This document shows, piece after piece, positions 8,685-17,469 of a DNA stretch of 64,000 bases. The number at the start of each line of letters is the position of its first letter. Within the stretch, counting starts at the first letter, position 1. The DNA is taken from positions 1 through 64,000 of the forward strand of contig JAFKFH010000023.1 of assembly GCA_017307375.1 (NCBI GenBank). The letters are read 5' to 3'. Made by a program: the position numbers and the translations under genes. The DNA is from Alphaproteobacteria bacterium (GTDB lineage: Bacteria; Pseudomonadota; Alphaproteobacteria; Ferrovibrionales; Ferrovibrionaceae). The notes under the pieces were generated by a model, which was given only the letters and a program-made list of their open reading frames with translations, did no database searches and was not told the origin of the DNA.

Positions 8685-10160
8685 ATGGAGTTTCGTCTTG
8701 TCGGGCTGGTCGCGCTCGGCCTGATCGTCGCGCTTGCCGCCGGGCCGGCAGCGGCGCAGCAGCAGCCCGCGGCCGCGGCCAAGCCGAAGGAAGGCGTGGC
8801 CCTGCTCGAATATGCCGGCCGTCCGCATACCGGCGACCTCGATGCGCTGGTCAAGCGCGGCACGATCCGGGTGCTGACCACCGTCAGCCTGGGCCAGTAC
8901 TACATCAACGGCATCGAGCAGAGCGGCGTCACCTACGAGTTGATGCAGCGCTTCGAGAAATACGTCAACCAACAGCTGAAGAAGTCGAAGAACCGCAGCC
9001 GCGTCCAGATCGTGATGATCCCGGTGGCGCGCGACGATCTGCTTCCCGGGCTGATTGCCGGACGCGGCGACATCGCCGCCGCACGCCTGACCCAGACCAC
9101 GGCACGCGAGCAGAAGGTGGACTTTGGCGCACCGCTCGTCACCGAGGTCAAGGAACTGGTCGTGACGGGGCCGGCGGCCCCCGACATCAAGACCTTCGAC
9201 GACCTGGCCGAAGTGCCGATCCATGTCCGCCGGTCGTCGTCCTATTACGAAAGCCTCATCCGGCTGGACGGCGAGCGGCAGGCCGAAGGCAAGAAGCCGT
9301 TGCAGATCGTGGCCGCCGACGAGCGGCTGGAGGACGAGGACCTGCTGGAGATGGTCCATGCCGGGCTGTTTCCGGCCGCGGTCGTCGACGACTATATCGG
9401 CAAGTTCTGGGCCAGGGTCTATGACGACATCGTCGTCCATGACGATCTGGTGCTGCGCGAGGGCGGCGACATTGCCTGGGCGATCCGCAAGGACAGCCCG
9501 GCGCTGAAGGCGATGATCGACGAGTTCATCCCGACGGTCGGCGAAGGCACCGCCTTCAACGACCAGCTGGTCGGCCGCTATCTGAAGTCGACCAAGTGGG
9601 TGACCAACGCGCTGGGCGAGAACGAACGGGCCCGGTTCACGCAGGTGGTCGATTTTCTGAAGAAGTATTCCGACCGCTATGGCTTCGACTGGCTGATGAT
9701 CGGTGCCCAGGGCTACCAGGAATCACGTCTCGACCAGGGCGCCCGCAGCCAGAGCGGCGCCGTCGGCGTGATGCAGTTGCTGCCCTCGACTGCGGCCGAC
9801 CAGAAGATTTCGGTCAAGAATATCGAGATCCTGGAGAACAACATCCACGCCGGCGTCAAATACCTGAACCTGCTGCGCCGGAATTACTTCGACCAGCCGA
9901 ACCTGACCCCCGCCGACAAGGTGTTCTTCTCGTTCGCCGCCTACAACGCCGGGCCGGGCGGCGTCTCGAAGGCGCGCGCGAAAGCCAGGAAGATGGGGCT
10001 CAACCCCGATATCTGGTTCGACAATGTCGAGATCGCGGCCGGCCGCACGCTGGGGCGCGAGCCGGTGCAGTATGTGCGCAACATCTTCAAGTACTACGTC
10101 GCCTATTCGCAGGTGATGGCCGGCACCGAGGCCCGCAAGGCGGCGACCTCGACACCCTAA
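8685..10160 (+). CDS. mltF: Membrane-bound lytic murein transglycosylase F-like protein
   Basis: 491 residues, exported (signal peptide MEFRLVGLVALGLIVALAAGPAAAQ). The first half (about 50-280) is a solute-binding-protein type 3 domain (GTIRVLTTVSLGQYYINGIE). The second half is an SLT lytic transglycosylase with the catalytic glutamate in GAQGYQESRLDQGARS followed by GAVGVMQLLPSTA and FSFAAYNAGPGGVSKA, all classic family-1 motifs. This MltF arrangement cuts peptidoglycan with 1,6-anhydro ends. The ATG at 8685 follows a GGGGAG site and begins the signal peptide, so it is preferred over the earlier in-frame ATG at 8658. Its stop overlaps the convergent marR gene by 4 bp. Confidence 0.92.
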   Translation: MEFRLVGLVALGLIVALAAGPAAAQQQPAAAAKPKEGVALLEYAGRPHTGDLDALVKRGTIRVLTTVSLGQYYINGIEQSGVTYELMQRFEKYVNQQLKKSKNRSRVQIVMIPVARDDLLPGLIAGRGDIAAARLTQTTAREQKVDFGAPLVTEVKELVVTGPAAPDIKTFDDLAEVPIHVRRSSSYYESLIRLDGERQAEGKKPLQIVAADERLEDEDLLEMVHAGLFPAAVVDDYIGKFWARVYDDIVVHDDLVLREGGDIAWAIRKDSPALKAMIDEFIPTVGEGTAFNDQLVGRYLKSTKWVTNALGENERARFTQVVDFLKKYSDRYGFDWLMIGAQGYQESRLDQGARSQSGAVGVMQLLPSTAADQKISVKNIEILENNIHAGVKYLNLLRRNYFDQPNLTPADKVFFSFAAYNAGPGGVSKARAKARKMGLNPDIWFDNVEIAAGRTLGREPVQYVRNIFKYYVAYSQVMAGTEARKAATSTP

Positions 10161-10630
10161 CCGCGGGGGCGCGGCCCCAGCGGCACCCGGCTGTGATCGT
10201 TGTTGATATCGACGATCCGGCCGAGCATGCGGACGAACGCCCGGCGTTCGTCCGGCGGCAGCGGGGCCAGGATGCGCTCCTGGGCCCGGGCCACCGCCGG
10301 CTCGATCCGGGCCAGCAGCCCCGCCCCCGCGTCGGTCAGGCGCAGCAGCTTGGTCCGCCGATCCTCGTCGCCGGGCCGACGGTCGATCCAGCCCTTGGCC
10401 TCGAGCCGCTCGATCACGTTGCCGAGCGTCGAGCGGTCGAAGGCGATCAGTTCCGACAGCCGGGTCGCATCGATGCCGGGATGGGCGCCGATCGCGGTCA
10501 TCGCGGCATACTGCACCGGCGTGACGTCATGGCCCAGCGCGGTCGCCTCCTCGATGAACAGCCCGACCGCGATCTGCTGGCATCGCCGGATCAGATGCCC
10601 GGGCTTGGCATGGAGATCATCGAGGGACAT
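10157..10630 (-). CDS. MarR family transcriptional regulator
   Basis: 157 residues with the MarR winged helix: VTPVQYAAMTAIGAHPGIDATRLSELIAFDRSTLGNVIERLEAKGWIDRRPGDEDRR, written here only as landmarks at about residues 36-92 (recognition helix around RSTLGNVIERLE, wing at DEDRRTKLLRLT). It starts at the ATG of MSLDDLHAKPG; an upstream in-frame start would add 14 residues. It is convergent with mltF and separated from the Mrp operon by 134 bp facing the other way, so its target is not evident. Confidence 0.87.
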   Translation of the reverse strand: MSLDDLHAKPGHLIRRCQQIAVGLFIEEATALGHDVTPVQYAAMTAIGAHPGIDATRLSELIAFDRSTLGNVIERLEAKGWIDRRPGDEDRRTKLLRLTDAGAGLLARIEPAVARAQERILAPLPPDERRAFVRMLGRIVDINNDHSRVPLGPRPRG

Positions 10631-10764
10631 GAGACGGTTAAGGGCTCCGAAGCTTGCGTCCGGGCGACACAATCAACCATCAGGGGCCGCCTGCGCAACC
10701 GGCAAGGTCTCACCATCCTCCAGGCCGATACCGGCTTCCGCGGCCGGCGGCCGACTGATCCATC

Positions 10765-11136
10765 CTATGGCGCGTCGGCGTCGGGCTGATGCCGGGGTAG
10801 CGGCGGCACGCCGGGCCGGTCTTCGCGGCGGTCGCGGTAGAGTGCCGCGCGCGCCAGCAGCATCAGGCTGACCGGCGTGGTCAGCACGATGAAGACCGCG
10901 ATCAGCAGTTCGTGCACGACGGGCCGTGCCTGGATGATCGAGAAGAACAGCATCGATGCGATCAGCAGCAGGCCGATGCCCAGCGTGGTGCCGAGGGTCG
11001 GGGCATGGACCCGCTCATAAAAGGTCTCCAGCCGCACCAGCCCCACGCTACCGATCAGCGTCAGCGAGGCGCCGGCAAGGATCAGCAGCGCGACGGCGAC
11101 TTCGGCCCAGGCCGGCAGGTCGACCGGCGGCATCAT
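10765..11136 (-). CDS. mrpG: Mrp Na+/H+ antiporter subunit G
   Basis: 123 residues with three membrane helices and the MrpG/PhaG core GSVGLVRLETFYERVHAPT, then a charged C-terminal tail. It is the last gene of the antiporter operon, its start overlapping the stop of the F subunit by 4 bp. Part of a membrane complex exchanging Na+ or K+ for H+. A 134-bp gap follows with nothing recognised in it. Confidence 0.93.
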   Translation of the reverse strand: MMPPVDLPAWAEVAVALLILAGASLTLIGSVGLVRLETFYERVHAPTLGTTLGIGLLLIASMLFFSIIQARPVVHELLIAVFIVLTTPVSLMLLARAALYRDRREDRPGVPPLPRHQPDADAP

Positions 11137-11414
11137 TCGATGACCTCGCCGCGCATCAGGAACTTCGCGCAGGCGGCGGTCGAGACGAATCCGAGCAGTG
11201 CGATCACCAGCGCGGCCTCGAAATAGAGGGTGCTGGCGGTGCGGATGCCCATCGTCACCAGCAGGCACATCGCACCGACATAGAGCGCGTCCAGGCCAAG
11301 CACGCGGTCCTGCGCCCGCGGGCCGCGCAGAATCCGCCAGGCGGCGCAGGCCATGGCCAGGCCCAGCATGATCTGGGCCGCGACGATCGACCAGCTCAGC
11401 AGGGAGGACGTCAT
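11133..11414 (-). CDS. mrpF: Mrp Na+/H+ antiporter subunit F
   Basis: 93 residues, three hydrophobic helices, with the family's ILRGPRAQDRVLGLDAL loop between helices 1 and 2. Overlaps both neighbours by 4 bp, so it is translationally coupled within the operon. Confidence 0.93.
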   Translation of the reverse strand: MTSSLLSWSIVAAQIMLGLAMACAAWRILRGPRAQDRVLGLDALYVGAMCLLVTMGIRTASTLYFEAALVIALLGFVSTAACAKFLMRGEVIE

Positions 11415-11899
11415 CCGAAGATCTCCATCAGCGGCTTCTCGTAGCGTTCCTTGACGACCGCGACCCAGTCCTGGGCGTCGGTCAGATCGAGCACATGCAG
11501 CAACATCGTGTTGCGCGACGAATCATATTCGACCCAGACCGTGCCCGGCGTCGCGGTGATGATGCAGGCCAGCGCCGCCAGGCTGTAGGGATTGCGGGTG
11601 TCCAGCGGGATCTGGACAAACCCCGAGCGGCGCGACGTCCGGCCCCGCCCCAGCACGATGCGGGCGACGGCATAGTTGGATCTGACGACTTCGGCCAGCA
11701 CGGTCAGCATCAGTTTGAGGAAGATGCCGGGTCGCCGGGCCACGAGCCGCGGCAATTCGAGAACGGTGAGCGACCATGCGGTGACGACGGCGACGACGGC
11801 GCCGAGGACGAGACTACCGGGGCTGACACTTTCGCTGGCGAGCAGCCAGGTGCCCAGCAAAGCCAGCGACAGCAACGGGAACGGCAGCCATCGCGCCAT
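11411..11899 (-). CDS. mrpE: Mrp Na+/H+ antiporter subunit E
   Basis: 162 residues. Two or three N-terminal membrane helices are followed by a cytoplasmic domain holding the MrpE signature RSGFVQIPLDTRNPYSLAAL, ITATPGTVWVEYD and LLHVLDLTD. It starts at the ATG of MARWLPFPLLS, sharing one base with the end of mrpD. Confidence 0.93.
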   Translation of the reverse strand: MARWLPFPLLSLALLGTWLLASESVSPGSLVLGAVVAVVTAWSLTVLELPRLVARRPGIFLKLMLTVLAEVVRSNYAVARIVLGRGRTSRRSGFVQIPLDTRNPYSLAALACIITATPGTVWVEYDSSRNTMLLHVLDLTDAQDWVAVVKERYEKPLMEIFG

Positions 11900-13515
11900 C
11901 ACCGGGCCTTCCCTTCCCCGGGCGGCGGGCGGTCGGTCGGGACCCCGCCGGCGTAGTCCTGGGGCTGATGCAGCGACGCCGCGGCAGCCCCCAGATATTG
12001 CATCACCGGTTGCGGCTTCGCGGTCAGGGCTATGCAAAGGCCGAGCAGCAGCAGCACCGGCCCGATTTCGACGAGGCGGATCCGCGCCACGCTGTCGGGC
12101 GATGCCCAGAAGACGTCGATGCCGGTGCGCACCATCGCGATCGTGGTCACCAGGCCCGAGACCAGCAGGGCGCCGAGCAGGACCCAGGCGCCGGCCGACG
12201 GGGCCTCGCCGGGTGCCAGCAGCGGCACCAGCATCGCCAGCTTGCCGACGAAACCGGAAAGCGGCGGCAGCCCGGCAAGGATCAGCGCACAGGCGATGAA
12301 GCTCAGTCCCAGGACGGCCGTGCCGACCGGGATTGCGATGCCGGCCGACTCCTCGCTTTCGGACAGTACCTCGTCCTCCTCGCCGAACGCTTCGCGCGTC
12401 ACGGCCAGCACGTCGGCGCCGGCATCGCGGCCGCGCTCGAACAGTTCGATCAGCAGGAAGAAGGCGGCAATGCCGAGGACCGAACTGGCCAGGTAGAACA
12501 GCGCCCCCTGCGTCACCCCGACCACGCCCATGGCGATCGCGGCGAGCAGCGTGCCGGAAGAAACGAGCACGCAGCCGCCGACCAGGCGCGCCGCACTCTG
12601 CGCTGCCAGAACCACGACGGATCCGAAGCCGATGGTCGCCAGGCCGCCGACCAGCAGCCAGGTTCCGCCGAAACCGGCCGACGCCCCCGCATCGTCGCCG
12701 AACAGCAGCAGCCAGAGCCGCAGGATGGCATAGATGCCGACCTTGCTGAGGATCGACAGCATCGCGGCGGCCGGCGCGCTGGCGGCGGCATAGGTGGTCG
12801 GCAGCCAGAAACCCAGCGGCCAGATCGCAGCCTTGATCACGAAGGCGACGCCGAGCACGGCGCAGCCTGCCTCCATCAGCCCGCGGTCGGCGGCGGCGAT
12901 CGAGGGGATGCGGCCGGCCAGGTCGGCCATATTGAGCGTGCCGGTGACGCCATAGATGACGCTGACACCGATCAGGAACAGCAGCGAGGCGACGAGGTTG
13001 ATGACGATGTAGTGCATCGCCGACTGTACCCGCAGGCGGGTCGAGCCATGCAGGGCCAGCCCGTAGGAGGCGGCCAGCATCACTTCGAAGAAGACGAACA
13101 GGTTGAACAGATCGCCGGTCAAAAAGGCGCCGTTCAGCCCCATGATCTGGAACTGGAACAGCGGGTGGAAATAGGTGCCCGCGCGATGCCAGCGCGCCAG
13201 GGCGAAGACCAGCGCCGCGAGCGCCAGCACGCTGGTCAGCACCAGCATGACCGCCGCCAGACGGTCGAGCACCAGCACGATGCCGAACGCTGCCGGCCAG
13301 TCGCCCAGCCGGTAGACCCGGACCATCGCGCCCGGCTCGGCGGTGCCGGCGATGCCGAGCAGCGCCAGCGCCAGCGCAGCCACCGCCAGGGTCGAGACCA
13401 CGCCCAGCGCGGCCAGGGTGCGCCGCCGGCGTTCGCCGATCAGGATCATCACCGCGCCCGCGATCAGCGGCACCAGGATCGGCAGGATCAGCAGGTGGTC
13501 GCCCCAGCCGCTCAC
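11899..13515 (-). CDS. mrpD: Mrp Na+/H+ antiporter subunit D
   Basis: 538 residues with about 14 membrane helices, homologous to the proton-pumping Nuo subunits. Conserved landmarks: FNLFVFFEVMLAASYGL, a lysine in KAAIWPLGFWLP, and SKVGIYAILRL. It is read from a GTG at 13515 that overlaps the mrpC stop (GTGA); no ATG fits as well. The hydrophilic loop EEDEVLSESEESAG between helices is unusually acidic. Confidence 0.92.
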   Translation of the reverse strand: MSGWGDHLLILPILVPLIAGAVMILIGERRRRTLAALGVVSTLAVAALALALLGIAGTAEPGAMVRVYRLGDWPAAFGIVLVLDRLAAVMLVLTSVLALAALVFALARWHRAGTYFHPLFQFQIMGLNGAFLTGDLFNLFVFFEVMLAASYGLALHGSTRLRVQSAMHYIVINLVASLLFLIGVSVIYGVTGTLNMADLAGRIPSIAAADRGLMEAGCAVLGVAFVIKAAIWPLGFWLPTTYAAASAPAAAMLSILSKVGIYAILRLWLLLFGDDAGASAGFGGTWLLVGGLATIGFGSVVVLAAQSAARLVGGCVLVSSGTLLAAIAMGVVGVTQGALFYLASSVLGIAAFFLLIELFERGRDAGADVLAVTREAFGEEDEVLSESEESAGIAIPVGTAVLGLSFIACALILAGLPPLSGFVGKLAMLVPLLAPGEAPSAGAWVLLGALLVSGLVTTIAMVRTGIDVFWASPDSVARIRLVEIGPVLLLLGLCIALTAKPQPVMQYLGAAAASLHQPQDYAGGVPTDRPPPGEGKAR

Positions 13516-13856
13516 GACCCCTTCTCCCGCCCGTCGACATGGTCGGTGCCGGTGAACCCGCGCGCGGCCAGCAGCACGACGAGGAACAGCGCGGTCGTGG
13601 CAAAGCCGATCACGATCGCGGTCAGGACCAGCGCCTGCGGCACCGGATCGGCATAGCCGGCAAGCGTCCCGGCCTCGCCCGGCGCCAGGACCGGGGCCGC
13701 GCCGGTGCGCAGCCCCCCGGTGGAGAAGATGAACAGGTTCACGGCATAGGACAGCAGCGACAGCCCGATGACTACCTGGAAGGTGCGCGGCCGCAGCACG
13801 AGCCAGGTACCGGACGCCGCCAGCACGCCGATGGCGATGGCCAGGATGGTTTCCAT
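13512..13856 (-). CDS. mrpC: Mrp Na+/H+ antiporter subunit C
   Basis: 114 residues, NuoK-like, three membrane helices, with GLSLLSYAVNLFIFSTG and DPVPQALVLTAIVIGFATTA, which are the diagnostic MrpC segments. The ATG at 13856 overlaps the mrpAB stop (TGATG); a GTG one codon upstream is possible. Confidence 0.92.
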   Translation of the reverse strand: METILAIAIGVLAASGTWLVLRPRTFQVVIGLSLLSYAVNLFIFSTGGLRTGAAPVLAPGEAGTLAGYADPVPQALVLTAIVIGFATTALFLVVLLAARGFTGTDHVDGREKGS

Positions 13857-16789
13857 CACTCGCCCCCTGCCAGCGGCGATGGCGGTGCCGGACCGGCCCC
13901 GGCGTCGCGCGGCAGGGCGCGATGGGCACGCACCGACTGGTGGGCCAGCGCCACCAGCATCAGGGCGGTCGCGCCGACCACCAGCGCGAACACGCCGAGG
14001 TCGAAGACGAGGGCGCTTGGCGTCGGTATCGCGCCGAACACCGGCACCTCCAGATAATTGAAGTAGGATGTCAGGAACGGGCGCCCGAACGCCCAGGCGC
14101 CGAGACCGGTGGCGGTGGCCAGCAGCAGCCCCACGCCGATCCAGCGCAGCGGCCGGATGGTGACGCGGTCCTCGAACCAGCGGATGCCGCCGATCATGTA
14201 TTGCAGGATCAGCGCCACGGCGGCGGCCAGCCCCGCGGCAAAGCCGCCGCCCGGCAGGTCGTGTCCGCGCAGCAGCAGGAACAGCGCGATCAGGCAGACC
14301 ACGGGAAACAGCAGCCGCGAGATCAGCCCGGGAATCAGCAGCCAGTCCGCCGCGGTGTCGCCATCCTTGCGATCGGGCTGCAGCGTGTCATAGGCGCTCT
14401 GCTCGCGCTGCTGCTCGGGCACCTCGATGCTTTCGGTGGCGGGGCGGAACCGGCGCAGCAGCGCAAACACGGTCAGCGCGACGATGCCGAGGACGGTGAT
14501 CTCGCCCAGCGTGTCGAAGCCGCGGAAATCGACCAGGATGACGTTGACGGCGTTGGTGCCGCCCCCCTCGGTATAGGCGCGGGCGAGGAAATCCTGGGCC
14601 AGCAGTTCAGGCGGCGTCCGCGTCATCACGGCGAAGGCGAGGCCGGCAACCGTGCAGCCCACCGCCAGCGCGATGCCGAGGTCGATTGCCCGCCGCGTCC
14701 GGGTGACCGGCGCGGAGGCGGCCGACCCTGCGGTCTCGAACCGCTTGGGCAGCCAGCGCAGCCCGAGCAGCAGCAGCACCGTCGTGACCACTTCGACCAG
14801 CAACTGGGTCAGGGCGAGATCGGGCGCGGAGAACCAGACGAAGGTGACGCAGACGGCAAGGCCCGCCCCGCCGAGCGACAGCAGCGCCGCCAGGCGATGG
14901 AATTTGGCATGCATGGCGGCCCCGACGGCACAGGCCCCGCCGATCAGCCAGACCAGGGCCAGCACCGGATCGATGGCGGAATGGCCGAGATTGCCCGGCC
15001 CCAGCCCGCGAACCAGCACCGCACCGACGGCGGCAAGCACCGCGGCCCCCAGCACGAGGCGCAATTGCGACTGCAGCCGGCGGGTGCCGAGCAGCCGTTC
15101 CAGCAGGCGTGCGACCCGCCAGGCCAGGAAGACCATCGCCCGCTCGAACAGGCGGCGGCCGTCGAGCAGGCGCAGCACGGGCGCCCCGTCGATACCGGCG
15201 AGATGGCGTTGCAGCAGCGCATAGAGCGCAACGCCCAGGCCCAGCGCCGCCGCGCTCATTGCCAAGGGCCAGTTGAGGCCGTGCCAGACCGCGAGGCTGT
15301 ATTCGGGCGTATCCGTGCCGAGCACGGCCTGGACGGCGGTGGCCAGATAGGGCCCGACGGTGGCCGCCGGCAGGATGCCGACCATGATGCAGATCAGCAC
15401 CAGGACTTCGACGGGCGCCCGCATCCAGGCCGCGGGCTCGTGCGGCGTGCGGGGCAGTCCTTCCGGATCGGGACCGAAGAACACCGCGTGGATGAACCGC
15501 AGCGAATAGGCGACGCTGAACGCGCTGGCGACGACCGCGGCGAACGGCATCAGGTCGAAGATCAGCGGATGGGGGGCAGGCGCCCACAGCGCCTCGGCGA
15601 AGAACATCTCCTTCGACAGGAAGCCGTTCAGCAGCGGCACCCCGGCCATCGCCGCCGCGGCGACCATGGCCAGCCGCGCGGTGAACGGCATCAGCCGGTT
15701 CAGGCCGGACAGCCGCCGCATGTCGCGGGTGCCGGCCTCGTGGTCGATGATGCCGGCGGCCATGAACAGCGACGCCTTGAAGGTGGCGTGATTGATGATG
15801 TGGAAGATCGCGGCGACCAGCGCCAGTTCGCTGTTGAGGCCGAGCAGCAGCGTGATCAGGCCGAGATGGCTGATCGTCGAATAGGCGAGCAACCCCTTCA
15901 GGTCATGCTGGAAGATCGCGACATAGGCGCCGAGCAGCAGCGTCGCCATGCCGGCGGTGCCGACGATCCAGAACCAGGCATCGGTCCCGGCCAGCGCCGG
16001 CCAGAGCCGCGCCAGCAGGAAGACGCCGGCCTTCACCAGCGTCGCGGAATGCAGATAGGCCGACACCGGGGTCGGCGCCGCCATGGCATGGGGCAGCCAG
16101 AAGTGAAAGGGGAACTGCGCGCTCTTGGTCAGCGCGCCGATCAGAATCAGCACCAGGGCCACGAGGTAGAGGGGATCGGCACGAATGACGTCGCCGCGGT
16201 CCAGCACCAGATCGAGACCGTAGCCGCCGGCAATGTGCCCTAGGACCAGGATGCCCGCCAGCAGGCTGAGCCCGCCGGCCGCCGTGACGGTGAGCGCCAT
16301 GCGCGCGCCGTCGCGCGCCGCCGCCGACTGGTGGCGATAGCCGATCAGCAGGAAGGAGACGATGCTGGTGATTTCCCAGAAGAACACCAGCTGCAGCAGG
16401 TTGCCGGACAGCACCATGCCGAGCATCGCGCCCATGAACGCCAGCAGGAAGGCGAAGAATCGCGGCACCGGGTCTTCGCCGGACATGTAGTAGCGGGCAT
16501 AGAGCACCACGAGGCTGCCGATGCCGGTGATCATGCCGGCGAACAGCCAGGCCAGCCCGTCCATCCGCAATTCGACGTCGAGGCCGAGCGACGGCAGCCA
16601 TTCGGCCTGCCAGCGGATGATGCCCCCGGCCTCGATCGTCGGATAGGCAAGGAAGACCAGGATCAGCCCGGCGACCGCGACCCCGCCCGCCAGCAGCGCC
16701 GCGGCATTGCGGGCATGGGTCGGCAACAGCCCGGCAATGGCGGCGCCGAGATACGGCAGGGCGACGAGAAGCAGCAATGCGTCCGGCAT
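13856..16789 (-). CDS. mrpA: Mrp Na+/H+ antiporter fused subunit A/B
   Basis: 977 residues. The first ~800 are MrpA (NuoL-like): FFWEITSIVSFLLIGYRHQS, KSAQFPFHFWLPHAMAAPTPVSAYLHSATLVKAG and the DHEAGTRD loop (landmarks only). The C-terminal ~170 residues are MrpB (RGHDLPGGGFAAGLAAAVA). The A-B fusion is the form common in proteobacteria. I place the start at the ATG at 16789, which has a CAGGAG ribosome-binding site six bases upstream. It leads the A/B-C-D-E-F-G set, a complete hetero-oligomeric Na+(K+)/H+ antiporter for pH and salt homeostasis. Confidence 0.93.
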   Translation of the reverse strand: MPDALLLLVALPYLGAAIAGLLPTHARNAAALLAGGVAVAGLILVFLAYPTIEAGGIIRWQAEWLPSLGLDVELRMDGLAWLFAGMITGIGSLVVLYARYYMSGEDPVPRFFAFLLAFMGAMLGMVLSGNLLQLVFFWEITSIVSFLLIGYRHQSAAARDGARMALTVTAAGGLSLLAGILVLGHIAGGYGLDLVLDRGDVIRADPLYLVALVLILIGALTKSAQFPFHFWLPHAMAAPTPVSAYLHSATLVKAGVFLLARLWPALAGTDAWFWIVGTAGMATLLLGAYVAIFQHDLKGLLAYSTISHLGLITLLLGLNSELALVAAIFHIINHATFKASLFMAAGIIDHEAGTRDMRRLSGLNRLMPFTARLAMVAAAAMAGVPLLNGFLSKEMFFAEALWAPAPHPLIFDLMPFAAVVASAFSVAYSLRFIHAVFFGPDPEGLPRTPHEPAAWMRAPVEVLVLICIMVGILPAATVGPYLATAVQAVLGTDTPEYSLAVWHGLNWPLAMSAAALGLGVALYALLQRHLAGIDGAPVLRLLDGRRLFERAMVFLAWRVARLLERLLGTRRLQSQLRLVLGAAVLAAVGAVLVRGLGPGNLGHSAIDPVLALVWLIGGACAVGAAMHAKFHRLAALLSLGGAGLAVCVTFVWFSAPDLALTQLLVEVVTTVLLLLGLRWLPKRFETAGSAASAPVTRTRRAIDLGIALAVGCTVAGLAFAVMTRTPPELLAQDFLARAYTEGGGTNAVNVILVDFRGFDTLGEITVLGIVALTVFALLRRFRPATESIEVPEQQREQSAYDTLQPDRKDGDTAADWLLIPGLISRLLFPVVCLIALFLLLRGHDLPGGGFAAGLAAAVALILQYMIGGIRWFEDRVTIRPLRWIGVGLLLATATGLGAWAFGRPFLTSYFNYLEVPVFGAIPTPSALVFDLGVFALVVGATALMLVALAHQSVRAHRALPRDAGAGPAPPSPLAGGE

Positions 16790-16852
16790 GATCTCCTGCA
16801 ACAGATTGGCCCGTCGGCCCTGCCGGCCGGGCCGAAGGATCCCGGTCCGGAT

Positions 16853-17338
16853 CTATTTATCGACGGAAAGACCTGGTTCGGCGACCGGGAATCCATTCCC
16901 GCGGAGCAGTGCGGCGATCTCGTCGGCACCGGCGGCGGCCCGCAGGCCACGGCGTAGCGCCTGGTCCTGCAGGACGCGCGCGATCTCGGCCATCGCGGCC
17001 AGCAATTCCTTGGTCGCGGCGGCCGGCCACAGCACCATGACGACGAGATCGACCGGTTCGCCGTCGCGCGCGTCGAAATCGACCGGCCGTTGCAGACGGG
17101 CGAACAGCACGAAGGGGCGCGCCGCCTCGGCCAGCTGGGCATGCGGCATCGCCGCGCCATGGCCCAGCGCCGTCGATCCCAGTGCCTCGCGGCCTTGCAA
17201 CGCCTTCAGGATCTCGTCGCTGGAATGGTCGATGCGGGTCGACGCCTCGATCGCCAACGCCTCGAGCAGTGCGGCCTTGGTTTTCGAGGTGATGTCGAGA
17301 CAAATATCGGAAGAACGAAATTGAATTGACGAAGCCAT
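16853..17338 (-). CDS. PTS EIIA (PtsN-like) domain protein
   Basis: 161 residues, a stand-alone fructose/nitrogen-type EIIA domain. The phosphorylatable histidine is in LGHGAAMPHAQL (about residue 65), preceded by ALQGREALGSTA, as in PtsN. No transport domain is attached, so a regulatory role in a PTS-Ntr relay is likely. It sits 63 bp upstream of the Mrp antiporter in the same orientation. PtsN is known to control K+ handling in other bacteria, so the neighbourhood with a cation antiporter is suggestive. It may be a paralogue of the ptsN next to rpoN. Confidence 0.85.
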   Translation of the reverse strand: MASSIQFRSSDICLDITSKTKAALLEALAIEASTRIDHSSDEILKALQGREALGSTALGHGAAMPHAQLAEAARPFVLFARLQRPVDFDARDGEPVDLVVMVLWPAAATKELLAAMAEIARVLQDQALRRGLRAAAGADEIAALLRGNGFPVAEPGLSVDK

Positions 17339-17469
17339 CGTGTGTCCAGGGTAGCGCAATGGGCGCGGCGGTGCAATAACTGCACGGCAATCAAATCAGT
17401 ACCAAAGTTATCCTAAAGCAGGCTTGAAATTATTGAGACGAATCCCAGCCCCGGCATTCGATCTTTCCT

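Noticed and set aside
1-10160. A type VI secretion locus
   Set aside because: Only hcp genes are seen; no sheath, baseplate, ATPase or VgrG gene is present in the window.
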